From assembly GCF_900111275.1 (NCBI RefSeq), contig NZ_FOGR01000004.1, forward strand, positions 248,001 through 312,000: DNA of 64,000 nucleotides, written 5' to 3'. The stretch's first letter is position 1. The number at the start of each line of letters is the position of its first letter. This document shows, piece after piece, positions 17,647 through 26,527 of this stretch. Below the pieces are notes generated by a model that saw only the letters and a program-made list of their open reading frames with translations, made no database searches and had not been told where the DNA came from. The translations under genes were made by a program, and so were the position numbers. Source of the DNA: Rhizobium sp. NFR03 (GTDB lineage: Bacteria; Pseudomonadota; Alphaproteobacteria; Rhizobiales; Rhizobiaceae).

Positions 17647-18498
17647 TCAGGGCGTGACGTCGGTCTTGAACCACTTCATGGAAAGCGTCTTGATGGTGCC
17701 GTCATCGAGCGCCGCCTGAATGGCCTTGTTGAACATATCGCGGAGGTCGGTATCCGCCTGACGCAGGCCGAGGCCCTCGCCGCTGCCGAAGATGGTGCCG
17801 CCGATTTCCGGACCGGTGAAGCCGAGCGTGCCGTTGGCCTTTTCGAAGGCAGAGATCAGGTAGACGGCGTCGTCGAAGACGAGATCGATACGGCCGCTTT
17901 CGAGATCCAGATCCCGCTCGGCGCCGGTCTTGTATTCCCGCACCGTAGCGACGCTGCCGAAGTTGTCATAGATGAACTTGGAGTAGACGGTGGCAGCCTG
18001 AATGCCGATCGTCTTGCCGGCAAAAGCTTCCTTGAGCGCGTCGATCTCCTTGGCAGTCGCGCCGGGATCGAGCTTGATCACCGTGCCGGTACCGGCGGCG
18101 TTCGCCAGAGGGCTGTCCTTCGCGGTCGCGAAGGCCGCGTGGGTATGGGCGTAGGGAATGGTGAAGTCGATGATCTTCTTGCGCTCTTCCGTGATCGACA
18201 GCGCATCCATGATGACGTCGTACTTGCCGGCCGTCAGTGCGGGGATCATGCCGTCCCAGTCGGATGCGACGAGCGTGCACTCGACCTTCATATGGTCGCA
18301 GAGATACTTGGCAAGCTCCGGCTCGAAGCCGCCGAGCGTGCCGTCGGGGTTGGTCAGGTTCCAGGGCGCATAGGCGCCTTCGAGCGTGATGGTGACGGTC
18401 TTCCAGTCCTTGGCGACGGCGGCCGGGGTGGTCAGCGCCATTGTGGACAGAGCCGCGAGCGCCATGGCGCTTCGAGTCAGGATCTTGGTGATGTTCAT
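17647..18498 (-). CDS. Amino acid ABC transporter substrate-binding protein (SBP family 3), exported
   Basis: 283 residues from the ATG at 18498. It has a signal peptide ending TTPAAVA and a family-3 fold: EGAYAPWNLTNPDGTLGGFEPELAKYLC, YDVIMDALSITEERKKIIDF, and a C-terminal RDMFNKAIQAALDDGTI. This class binds lysine, arginine, ornithine or histidine-like amino acids. It should deliver the lyase substrate or a related compound to the transporter. It is divergent from the HutC-type regulator. Confidence 0.92.
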   Translation of the reverse strand: MNITKILTRSAMALAALSTMALTTPAAVAKDWKTVTITLEGAYAPWNLTNPDGTLGGFEPELAKYLCDHMKVECTLVASDWDGMIPALTAGKYDVIMDALSITEERKKIIDFTIPYAHTHAAFATAKDSPLANAAGTGTVIKLDPGATAKEIDALKEAFAGKTIGIQAATVYSKFIYDNFGSVATVREYKTGAERDLDLESGRIDLVFDDAVYLISAFEKANGTLGFTGPEIGGTIFGSGEGLGLRQADTDLRDMFNKAIQAALDDGTIKTLSMKWFKTDVTP

Positions 18499-18595
18499 GG
18501 TCCGGTTCCTCTCGGAGTTTGCACGCATTCCCTTGAGCCGATCTGCGCCGGCTTTTCCGATCCGTGTTTGCCCTGAGACGGGAAAACCACGTTGT

Positions 18596-18609
18596 ATATG
18601 GTACCATAT
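18596..18609. promoter_or_regulatory. 14-bp perfect palindrome, likely operator of the HutC-type regulator
   Basis: ATATGGTACCATAT lies between the divergently transcribed binding-protein gene and the GntR/HutC gene, 74 bp before the regulator start. GntR-HutC proteins bind AT-rich palindromes with GT/AC arms, so this is the best operator candidate in the gap. Confidence 0.55.
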
Positions 18610-18682
18610 GCTTTTTGATGTGCTATGCAAGTGGCAACGCTTCATTAGAAGCAGATTTTTTGTATGCTCAGGGATTAAGCAG

Positions 18683-19453
18683 ATGAAACGCAATGGCGGC
18701 AAGTCCCCCGCTCTCAGCTGGGATGGAACGGAAGGCGATGGTGCGCCGCTCTATGCCGGGGTCAAGCAGATGATCCTCGGGCGCATCCAGAGCGGCGAAT
18801 GGCCGCCGCGCCATCGCGTGCCGTCCGAAAACGAACTGGTCTCCGAACTCGGCGTCAGCAAGATGACCGCAAACCGTGCGCTGCGCGAACTGGCGAGCGA
18901 AGGGGAACTCGTGCGCATTCAGGGCGTCGGTTCGTTCGTTGCGGAGCGCAAAGGCTATTCCGAACTGTTCGAGGTGCGCAACATCGCAGATGAGATCAAG
19001 GCGCGCGGTCATCTGCATGAGGCTGAGGTGATCGTGCTCACGCGCGAGCAGGCTTCGCCGGACGTTGCGGACGGACTTGACCTGCCCATCGGCGCCGAGG
19101 TGTTCCACTCGCTCATCGTGCACAGCGAAAACGGCGTTCCCGTGCAGATCGAGGATCGCTTCGTCAATCCCGAGATGGCCCCGGACTATCTGGCGCAGGA
19201 CTTCACGCTGGAAACTCCGAACTCCTACCTGACGACCGCGGCACCGCTCAGCGGCTCCGAGCATGTGGTCGAAGCAGCCATGCCGCAGGCGTGGGAGTGC
19301 AAGCTGCTCGTCATCCTGCCATCGGAGCCCTGCCTCACCATCCGCCGCCGCACATGGTCTTTCCAGAATACCGTCTCGCTCGCCCGCCTCGTCTACCCCG
19401 CCAGTCGCTATCGGCTGGAGTCTCGCAGCGGCAAGATCGGAGCAGAGAGCTAA
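18683..19453 (+). CDS. GntR-family regulator, HutC/UTRA subfamily
   Basis: 256 residues. The winged helix (about 25-95, with RVPSENELVSELGVSKMTANRALREL) is followed by a UTRA ligand domain ending LTIRRRTWSFQNTVSLARLVYPASRYRLESR, a characteristic HutC-type end. HutC represses histidine-use genes and is released by urocanate. Here it is divergent from an amino-acid transporter plus a non-canonical lyase, so the inducer may be that lyase's product or substrate. The start is the ATG that gives the normal N-terminus; the ribosome site is weak. Confidence 0.88.
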   Translation: MKRNGGKSPALSWDGTEGDGAPLYAGVKQMILGRIQSGEWPPRHRVPSENELVSELGVSKMTANRALRELASEGELVRIQGVGSFVAERKGYSELFEVRNIADEIKARGHLHEAEVIVLTREQASPDVADGLDLPIGAEVFHSLIVHSENGVPVQIEDRFVNPEMAPDYLAQDFTLETPNSYLTTAAPLSGSEHVVEAAMPQAWECKLLVILPSEPCLTIRRRTWSFQNTVSLARLVYPASRYRLESRSGKIGAES

Positions 19454-19571
19454 CACGTATAGGGGAGTTGCGGGAGGGCTTCTGCGGAACCATCGTCCAT
19501 CTTCGCGAATTGCCGAATGGCTACGGAATATAACGGGCGGCGGTAGCGTGGAGAGAGGCGGCGTTTCCAAT

Positions 19572-20321
19572 ATGATACAAGGCAGGGTTCGCGTCATCGA
19601 TCTGGAGACCGGCGGCAATGGCGCGGACGATGTCTGCGAGATCGGTTGGCAGGATGTCGTGCAGGAGAACGACGGGTTCTGGCGTGTCACCGAAGAGCGT
19701 GGCGCGCGGCTGGTCAATCCCGGACGTCCCATGTCGCCGGATACGATCGCCGTTCATCATATCCTCGATGCGCACGTAGCGGACGCACCCTTCTGGAAGG
19801 CGATCGCGCCCGGCGTGCTCAGACCGGAAGGGCGCATTGATGCACTGGCGGCTCATCGCGCATCGTTCGAGCAGCGCTATTGCACGCCGAGACTGAGCGG
19901 CGGCCTGCCCTGGATCTGCACCTGGAAATGCGCGCTGCGTCTCTGGCCGGATCTTCCGCGCTTCTCGAACCAGATGCTGCGCTACCTGCGGATGCCGGAA
20001 GGGCTGGTGCATGAGATCGGCCTGCCGGCTCACCGGGCAATGCCGGATGCCTATGTCACCGCGCATCACCTGCGCGATATGCTGAACGCGGTTTCCCTCG
20101 AACAGTTGCTCGCCTGGAGCGCCCTTCCCGGCCTGCTGCCCCGTGTGCCTGCGGGACCGGAACGGGGACGCAACTGGGACCGTTTGGACGACGAGGTACT
20201 GGACGAGTTTACCCGTAGTCGCGATATCGACATCCGCTTCACCGCGACGACCGAGCGCGCCCGGCGTGGGCGGGAGAAGCAGGAACCAGAATCCGAGCCG
20301 GCGCAGAAGACGCTGCTTTAA
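19572..20321 (+). CDS. DEDDh-type 3'-5' exonuclease (DnaQ-like domain)
   Basis: 249 residues. The exonuclease core occupies about 1-175: Exo I VIDLETGG (residues 6-13), Exo II in LAAHRASFEQRY, and Exo III in LPAHRAMPDAYVTAHHL, giving the DEDDh acidic and histidine residues. The C-terminal 75 residues are charged and family-specific. It probably trims DNA or RNA 3' ends in the cytoplasm. The start is the ATG just before the first strand. It stands alone between the HutC-type gene and the convergent AraC gene, with no obvious link to either. Confidence 0.85.
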   Translation: MIQGRVRVIDLETGGNGADDVCEIGWQDVVQENDGFWRVTEERGARLVNPGRPMSPDTIAVHHILDAHVADAPFWKAIAPGVLRPEGRIDALAAHRASFEQRYCTPRLSGGLPWICTWKCALRLWPDLPRFSNQMLRYLRMPEGLVHEIGLPAHRAMPDAYVTAHHLRDMLNAVSLEQLLAWSALPGLLPRVPAGPERGRNWDRLDDEVLDEFTRSRDIDIRFTATTERARRGREKQEPESEPAQKTLL

Positions 20322-20369
20322 GCGGTCATCTGTCGAAAAGCGTCGGGAACAAAGGCTGCGAAACCTCTC

Positions 20370-21359
20370 TCACGCGATCCCAGAACGCGCTCCCATCCCC
20401 TTGTGCCGGAACGCGCCCGGCGGTTGCCCGAGGATAGCCTTGCAGGCGCGGGAAAAGTGGCTGGCGCTGGAAAAGCCCGTTGCGAAGGCGATACTGGAAA
20501 GGGAGAGCGAGCTCTGTTCCAGCAGGCGCCGCGCATGGGTCAGGCGGATCAGGCGGTAGGTTTCGAGGAAGCCACGGCCGAGCTCTTGCGCAAACAGGCG
20601 ATCGAGGTGGCGCGGACTGACGCCGGCAAGCCGCGCAAGCGTTGCCCGGTCGAGCGGCTGCTCGATGGCTGTTTCCATCGTCTCCAGCACCGTCAGAAGT
20701 GCTGCATGATGTGTCCCGAACCGTTCGGCAGCGGAACCGCGCTGCGAAGCCGTCGGCTCCGCCACGGCCGTGTGGAGGTACCAGTCGCTGACACGGCGGG
20801 CGAAGTCCGCACCCATCCGCTCCGAGATCATCCTGTGCATCATGTCCAGCGGCGCGACGCCGCCCCCGCACGTGACGCGGTCGCCCGTAATGACATATCG
20901 AGCCTGCCGGGGCTGAAGATGCGGAAACGCCTCCCGGAAAATAGCCGCGTGTTCCCAATGCAGAGTGAAATCGCGATTTTCGAGAAGCCCGGCGGCGGCA
21001 AGGACATAGGCGCCGCTGGAAATGCCACCGATGCGGATGCCCTGACGGGCATAGCGACGCAGTGCCGCGTAGAGACCGCCCGGATCCCCCCAGTCGACCA
21101 CATTGCCGCCGGCGCAGACGAAGATCGTGTGGCAGCCGGCACCGCTTTCGCCAAGATCGGCACAATCCACCGATATGCCAGAGGAACTGCGCACCGGCCC
21201 GCCGCCCGGTGAGAGCATCACGGGCTCGTAAAGCGGCAAGCCAGCCAGCATATTGGCCGCGCGCAGGGGTTCGGTCGCCGACGCATAGGACATCAGCGCG
21301 AAGTTCGGCATCAATATGAAGCCCATGCGCTGGAGCGCGCGTGTATCCAAATGTGGCAT
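20370..21359 (-). CDS. GlxA-family regulator: GATase1-like sensor plus AraC DNA-binding domain
   Basis: 329 residues. The first about 195 form a DJ-1/PfpI-like (class I amidotransferase-like) domain, with FVCAGGNVVDW and GGISSGAYVLAAAGLL. The last about 95 are two AraC helix-turn-helix units (LARLAGVSPRHLDRLF and AFATGFSSASHFSRACKA). Pseudomonas GbdR and SouR, which control dimethylglycine and sarcosine breakdown, have the same build. It is divergent from the mgd genes with 96 bp between starts, so it is their likely activator. The ligand (N-methylglutamate, sarcosine or similar) is not known. Confidence 0.9.
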   Translation of the reverse strand: MPHLDTRALQRMGFILMPNFALMSYASATEPLRAANMLAGLPLYEPVMLSPGGGPVRSSSGISVDCADLGESGAGCHTIFVCAGGNVVDWGDPGGLYAALRRYARQGIRIGGISSGAYVLAAAGLLENRDFTLHWEHAAIFREAFPHLQPRQARYVITGDRVTCGGGVAPLDMMHRMISERMGADFARRVSDWYLHTAVAEPTASQRGSAAERFGTHHAALLTVLETMETAIEQPLDRATLARLAGVSPRHLDRLFAQELGRGFLETYRLIRLTHARRLLEQSSLSLSSIAFATGFSSASHFSRACKAILGQPPGAFRHKGMGARSGIA

Positions 21360-21455
21360 GACCGAAAACTACATCAATCTGTCCTATAGATGCAATCGTC
21401 GATGCGGACGCTGATCTATCCTCAGGTCACGATTGACCGGCACAACGGCACCGAC

Positions 21456-22706
21456 ATGCGTTACTCCGCCCTCTCCCTTCTGAAGAACGGTCTTCGCGGC
21501 AACAAGGATTGGACGCCGGCCTGGCGCCAGCCAGAGCCGAAGGCGCACTATGACGTGATCATCGTCGGCGGTGGCGGCCACGGGCTGGCAACCGCCTATT
21601 ATCTCGCGAAGACGTTCGGCATCACGAATGTCGCGGTGCTGGAGAAGGGCTATATCGGATCCGGCAATGTCGGCCGCAACACGACGATCATCCGCTCCAA
21701 CTACCTGCTGCCCGGCAACAATCCGTTCTACGAGCTGTCCATGAAGCTCTGGGAAGGCCTGGAGCAGGATTTCAACTTCAATGCCATGGTCTCGCAGCGC
21801 GGCGTGCTCAATCTGTTTCATTCCGATGCCCAGCGCGATGCCTATACGCGGCGCGGCAACGCGATGTTGCTGCATGGCGTCGATGCGCAACTGCTCGACC
21901 GCGCGGCGGTACGGCAGATGCTGCCTTTCCTCGACTACCACAATGCACGGTTTCCCATTCAGGGCGGCCTTTTGCAGAAGCGCGGCGGCACGGTGCGCCA
22001 CGATGCCGTGGCTTGGGGATATGCGCGCGGTGCCGACCAGCGTGGCGTCGATATCATCCAGAATTGCGAGGTCACCGGCATCCGCCGCGAGAACGGCCTC
22101 GTCACCGGCGTCGAGACCAGCCGTGGCTTCATCGGCTGCGGCAAGCTCGGACTTACGGCCGCTGGCAATTCCTCACGCGTGGCCGAGATGGCGGGCATCA
22201 AGCTGCCGATCGAGAGCCATGTGCTTCAGGCCTTCGTATCGGAAGGCCTCAAACCTTTCATCGACGGCGTCGTGACCTTCGGGGCCGGACATTTCTACGT
22301 GTCGCAGTCCGACAAGGGCGGCTTGGTCTTCGGCGGCGATATCGATGGCTACAACTCCTATGCCCAGCGCGGCAATCTCGCGACCGTCGAGCATGTCGCG
22401 GAAGCCGGCAAGGCGATGATCCCGTCGCTCTCGCGCGTCCGGGTGCTGCGCTCCTGGGGCGGCATCATGGACATGTCGATGGACGGATCGCCGATCATCG
22501 ACCGTACGCATCTCGAAAATCTCTATCTCAATGCCGGCTGGTGCTATGGCGGCTTCAAGGCGACGCCTGCCTCCGGCTTCTGCTTTGCCCATCTTCTGGC
22601 AAAGGGCGTCTCGCACGACACCACGCGACAGATGCGGCTCGACCGGTTCGAGCGCGGATATCTCATCGACGAAAAAGGCCAGGGCGCGCAGCCCAACCTT
22701 CACTGA
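21456..22706 (+). CDS. mgdA: N-methylglutamate dehydrogenase subunit A (SoxB-like FAD subunit)
   Basis: 416 residues, the size of heterotetrameric sarcosine oxidase beta. The FAD-binding start is DVIIVGGGGHGLATAYYLAK. NVGRNTTIIRSNYL, HFYVSQSDKGGLVFGGDIDGY and AGWCYGGFKATPASG are family blocks. It carries the catalytic FAD that oxidises an N-methyl amino acid. By sequence alone sarcosine oxidase is possible. I favour N-methylglutamate because gmaS and mgsABC, which make N-methylglutamate, are encoded just downstream. The start at 21456 gives the family N-terminus (MRYSALSLLKNGL) but lacks a clear ribosome site; an in-frame ATG at 21402 is an alternative. Confidence 0.88.
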   Translation: MRYSALSLLKNGLRGNKDWTPAWRQPEPKAHYDVIIVGGGGHGLATAYYLAKTFGITNVAVLEKGYIGSGNVGRNTTIIRSNYLLPGNNPFYELSMKLWEGLEQDFNFNAMVSQRGVLNLFHSDAQRDAYTRRGNAMLLHGVDAQLLDRAAVRQMLPFLDYHNARFPIQGGLLQKRGGTVRHDAVAWGYARGADQRGVDIIQNCEVTGIRRENGLVTGVETSRGFIGCGKLGLTAAGNSSRVAEMAGIKLPIESHVLQAFVSEGLKPFIDGVVTFGAGHFYVSQSDKGGLVFGGDIDGYNSYAQRGNLATVEHVAEAGKAMIPSLSRVRVLRSWGGIMDMSMDGSPIIDRTHLENLYLNAGWCYGGFKATPASGFCFAHLLAKGVSHDTTRQMRLDRFERGYLIDEKGQGAQPNLH

Positions 22707-22729
22707 ACCTTTGCAAGGAAGCACCTGAC

Positions 22730-23008
22730 ATGGCCAGTCTCGTCCCCTGCCCGCATTGCGGCGCCCGACCGAGGGAAGAATTCACCATCAAGGGCGCGGC
22801 GCTCGTGCGCCCGGCAGCGGATGCAGATCCGGCGGCGTGGATGGATTACGTCTACCTGCGCGACAACCCACGCGGGCGCTACGACGAACACTGGCACCAC
22901 ACGGCGGGCTGCCGCCGCTGGCTGGTGGTGACGCGCGATACAGCGACGCACGAGATCGCTGCAAGCCGCGAAGCCGTGCTTGGTGCAGCCGGAGAGGCAC
23001 GACCATGA
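22730..23008 (+). CDS. mgdB: N-methylglutamate dehydrogenase subunit B (SoxD-like zinc-ribbon subunit)
   Basis: 92 residues. The N-terminal CPHCG and the later HWHHTAGCRRW supply the zinc-binding cysteines and histidine of the sarcosine oxidase delta family. It is a small structural subunit of the heterotetramer. An AAGGAAG ribosome site precedes it and it overlaps the next gene by 4 bp (ATGA). Confidence 0.9.
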   Translation: MASLVPCPHCGARPREEFTIKGAALVRPAADADPAAWMDYVYLRDNPRGRYDEHWHHTAGCRRWLVVTRDTATHEIAASREAVLGAAGEARP

Positions 23009-25968
23009 CGCCCTATCGCCTTCCGGCCGGCGGGCTCATCGACCGGCGGACGCCACTGTCCTTCACCTTCGACGGAAAGCCACTGACGGGTTTCGCGGGC
23101 GACAGCCTCGCCTCCGCCTTGCTCGGCAATGGTCGCCTCCTCCTCGGCCGCAGCTTCAAGTACCACCGGCCGCGCGGCATCCTCACCGCTGGTGCTGCCG
23201 AGCCGAACGCATTGATGACGATCGGTACAGGCGGTCGAACCGAAGCCAATACCCGTGCCACGATGCAGGAACTTTATGCGGGGCTGGAGGCACGCAGCCA
23301 GAGCCGCTGGCCATCGCTTGCTTTCGACATCGGCGCGCTGAACGGCCTTCTCTCGCCCTTTCTTGGCGCGGGCTTCTATTACAAGACCTTCATGTGGCCG
23401 GCGCCCTTGTGGGAGAAACTCTACGAGCCCTTTATCCGCAAGGCTGCCGGACTTGGCACGGCGAGCTACACGGCAGACCCGGATACCTATGAGAAATGCT
23501 GGGCGCATTGCGACCTTCTCGTCATCGGCTCCGGCCCGGCCGGCCTCGCGGCAGCGCTGACGGCCGGGCGCGCGGGCGCCCGGGTCATTCTTGTCGAAGA
23601 GCATGCGGCGGCCGGTGGCATGCTCCTGTCCGAGACGGCGCAGATCGACGGAAAGCCAGCGCAGGATTTCGTCGCGCAGACGATGGCGGAACTGGCGTCG
23701 CTTGCGAATGTGACGATGCTGCTGCGGACAACCGCGTTTGGCTGGTACGACGGCAATGTCTTCGGAGCCATCGAGCGCGTGCAGAAGCATGTGCCGGTGC
23801 CCCTCGCAGCACGAGCAGTGGAACGCCTCTGGCGCATCGTGGCAAAAAAGGCGCTGCTGGCGACCGGTGCGGAGGAGCGACCGCTCGTCTTCGGCGGCAA
23901 CGATATTCCGGGCGTCATGATGGCGGGTGCCATGCGCACCTATCTGAACCGCTATGGCGTTGCGCCCGGCCGGCAGGTTGCCATCTTCACCACCAATGAC
24001 AGTGGCTATGCGCTGGCGACCGATCTGGAAGCGCACGGCATCGTGCCCGAAATCATCGTCGACAGTCGAGCTGACGCGGCGTTTCCCTATCAGGGCAAGG
24101 CACGCGTCGTCACGGGTGCCGTCGTCTCGGATGCCGCGGGCGGCAAGGCACTCTCCTCCATCACGGTGCTTCGGAACGGGGAGACGGAAACCGTGGCGGT
24201 GGATGCGCTCGCCATGGCGGGCGGCTTCAGCCCGATCATCCACCTCGCCTGCCATCGCGGGGCCAAGCCGCTATGGTCGGACGCACAGTCCGCCTTCCTT
24301 GCGCCTGGCAATCTCGTCGGCCTCGATCTTGCCGGTTCCGTCGCCACCACGTCAGGCATCGCCGCCTGTTTTGAGGACGGGGCGCGAAAAGCCATGGCTC
24401 TTCTGGACGAGATATCCGTCCACACCACCCCGGCAGCCCCGATTGCCGTCGAGGGTGACATCGTCTCGCCCCCTGCCCGGCCGCTCTGGACCGTGCCCGG
24501 CGTCAAGGGCAAGGCCTTCGTCGATTTCCAGAACGACGTGCACCGGCGCGATCTCGATCTCGCCGTTCAGGAGGGCTACGGCCATGTGGAGCTGGCCAAG
24601 CGCTATACGACCAACGGCATGGCGACCGATCAGGGCAAGCTGTCGAACGTCAATGCCATCGGCCTTCTGGCGGAGGCGCGTGGCGTTTCTCCGGATGATG
24701 TCGGCACGACGACCTTCCGGCCGTTCTACACGCCGGTGTCCTTCGGTGCGCTGGCGGGTGCCTCTCACGGCCATGACTTCCAGCCCGTTCGCCGCTCGCC
24801 CCTGCATGACTGGGCGCGCAGGCTCGGCGCTACCTTCGTCGAGACCGGGCTTTGGTACCGTTCGTCCTTCTTCCCGCGCCCCGGTGAAACGACATGGCGC
24901 GAGAGCGTGGATCGCGAAGTGCTGAACGTGCGCGCCCATGCAGGGCTGTGCGACGTCTCGATGCTCGGCAAGATCGAGATCTGCGGCAGGGATGCCGCGG
25001 AGTTTCTCAATCGCGTTTATTCGAATGCCTTCCTGAAGCTGCCGGTCGGGAAGGCACGCTATGGTCTGATGCTACGCGAGGACGGGATGATCTATGACGA
25101 TGGCACGACGAGCCGTCTGTCGGAGAACCACTATTTCATGACGACCACGACGGCATACGCCGCCGGGGTGATGAACCATCTTGAGTTCTGCGCGCAGGTT
25201 CTGTGGCCGGATCTCGATGTGCGGCTCGCCTCCTCCACCGACCAGTGGGCGCAGATGGCGATCGCGGGACCGAAGGCGCGTCGCATCCTGCAGACCATCG
25301 TGGACGCGGACCTGTCCAACGATGCCTTCCCCTTCCTTGCCGCCCGCGAGGTCTCGCTCTTCGGCGGCGCTCTGCATGGACGCCTGTTCCGCATCTCGTT
25401 CTCGGGAGAACTGGCCTACGAACTCGCCGTGCCCGCCGGCTATGGCGAGAGCGTCGCCGAAGCGCTGATGGACGCCGGCGCACTGCACGGCATCCAGCCC
25501 TATGGCGTGGAGGCGCTGAGTGTGCTGCGCATCGAGAAGGGACACGTCACCCATAACGAGATCAACGGTACGGCAACGGCGGGCGATCTCGGCTTCGGCA
25601 AGATGGTCTCCGCCACGAAGCCTGACTTCATCGGCAAGGCCATGGTCGGGCGCCCGGGTCTTGTGGATCCCGAGCGCGCCCAACTCGTGGGTGTTCGGCC
25701 GCTCGATCCCGAGACCTCGTTCCGCACCGGGTCCCATATTCTTGCGCTGAACGCCGAAGCCACTCTCGAAAACGACCAGGGCTATGTCACATCGAGCGCA
25801 TATTCACCCCACATCGGATCGACCATCGGTCTTGCGCTCGTCAAGCGTGGCGCATCGCGCCACGGCGAGACGGTGACGATCTGGAATGGCATCCGCAATG
25901 AATTCACGCCCGGCCGCCTGTGCGATCCGGTCTTTTTCGATCCGGAAAACGAGAAGCTTCATGTCTGA
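23005..25968 (+). CDS. mgdC: N-methylglutamate dehydrogenase subunit C (SoxA-like alpha subunit)
   Basis: 987 residues. The N-terminal part resembles a ferredoxin fold (LTGFAGDSLASALLGNG, SFKYHRPRGI). A dinucleotide-binding oxidoreductase core follows (LLVIGSGPAGLAAALTAGRAGA). The C-terminal about 380 residues are a GcvT/folate-binding module (DVSMLGKIEICG, DGMIYDDGTTSRLS, FSGELAYELAVPAGYGE). This module accepts the methylene group on tetrahydrofolate, so the carbon is captured rather than released as formaldehyde. The length is normal for the family. Confidence 0.9.
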   Translation: MTPYRLPAGGLIDRRTPLSFTFDGKPLTGFAGDSLASALLGNGRLLLGRSFKYHRPRGILTAGAAEPNALMTIGTGGRTEANTRATMQELYAGLEARSQSRWPSLAFDIGALNGLLSPFLGAGFYYKTFMWPAPLWEKLYEPFIRKAAGLGTASYTADPDTYEKCWAHCDLLVIGSGPAGLAAALTAGRAGARVILVEEHAAAGGMLLSETAQIDGKPAQDFVAQTMAELASLANVTMLLRTTAFGWYDGNVFGAIERVQKHVPVPLAARAVERLWRIVAKKALLATGAEERPLVFGGNDIPGVMMAGAMRTYLNRYGVAPGRQVAIFTTNDSGYALATDLEAHGIVPEIIVDSRADAAFPYQGKARVVTGAVVSDAAGGKALSSITVLRNGETETVAVDALAMAGGFSPIIHLACHRGAKPLWSDAQSAFLAPGNLVGLDLAGSVATTSGIAACFEDGARKAMALLDEISVHTTPAAPIAVEGDIVSPPARPLWTVPGVKGKAFVDFQNDVHRRDLDLAVQEGYGHVELAKRYTTNGMATDQGKLSNVNAIGLLAEARGVSPDDVGTTTFRPFYTPVSFGALAGASHGHDFQPVRRSPLHDWARRLGATFVETGLWYRSSFFPRPGETTWRESVDREVLNVRAHAGLCDVSMLGKIEICGRDAAEFLNRVYSNAFLKLPVGKARYGLMLREDGMIYDDGTTSRLSENHYFMTTTTAYAAGVMNHLEFCAQVLWPDLDVRLASSTDQWAQMAIAGPKARRILQTIVDADLSNDAFPFLAAREVSLFGGALHGRLFRISFSGELAYELAVPAGYGESVAEALMDAGALHGIQPYGVEALSVLRIEKGHVTHNEINGTATAGDLGFGKMVSATKPDFIGKAMVGRPGLVDPERAQLVGVRPLDPETSFRTGSHILALNAEATLENDQGYVTSSAYSPHIGSTIGLALVKRGASRHGETVTIWNGIRNEFTPGRLCDPVFFDPENEKLHV

Positions 25969-26500
25969 TTTTCGTCTCACTCAGCAGGCCGCACTCAAAG
26001 GCTGCACACGCCTCGTCAGCCGGGCGATCATGCTCGAGGCGCTGCCGGAGGGGCATGTGATCCAGGTGCTGGGTAAGCCCGGCGATCCTCATCTCACGGC
26101 GCGGCTCGAGGCGATGTCGGATGGCTCGCCGCATGCCGTGCGCGCCGCAGGTCCCGGTCAGTGCTTCATCGTCGGCGACCGGACAAAGACGCATGCCGAA
26201 CTTGCAGATCTCTCAGCGAGCCTTCAGCCGGAGGCCTTCGGTGTGGATCAGAGCGCTGGCCGCGTCCGTATTCGCGCCGCCGGCCCGATGGTCGAGCCTA
26301 TGCTGGCCAAGGGTACGGCTGTCGATCTCTCGCTGTCGAACTTTCCTGTAGGACACGCCACGACGGCGCTTATCGGCCACATCGCCGCTCACCTGACCCG
26401 CACGGGGGATGATACATTCGAGATCATGGTCCTGCGCGGCTTTGCCCAGAGCCTGTGGGACGATCTCGCCCGCATGAGCGCGGAGTTTCTGGAAGACTGA
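25961..26500 (+). CDS. mgdD: N-methylglutamate dehydrogenase subunit D (SoxG-like gamma subunit)
   Basis: 179 residues, typical of the sarcosine oxidase gamma family, with the block GPGQCFIVGDR in the middle and VLRGFAQSLWDDLARMSAEF at the end. It overlaps mgdC by 8 bp and completes the B-D-A-G gene order seen both in sox operons and in mgdABCD operons. It is a structural, folate-module-like subunit. Confidence 0.88.
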   Translation: MSDFRLTQQAALKGCTRLVSRAIMLEALPEGHVIQVLGKPGDPHLTARLEAMSDGSPHAVRAAGPGQCFIVGDRTKTHAELADLSASLQPEAFGVDQSAGRVRIRAAGPMVEPMLAKGTAVDLSLSNFPVGHATTALIGHIAAHLTRTGDDTFEIMVLRGFAQSLWDDLARMSAEFLED

Positions 26501-26527
26501 GAGGGGCCGCGCAGGCCGGGGAGACCG

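Noticed and set aside
21456-26500. Calling soxBDAG sarcosine oxidase
   Set aside because: Sequence alone allows it, but adjacency to gmaS and mgsABC favours N-methylglutamate dehydrogenase. I kept sarcosine oxidase as the alternative rather than the call.
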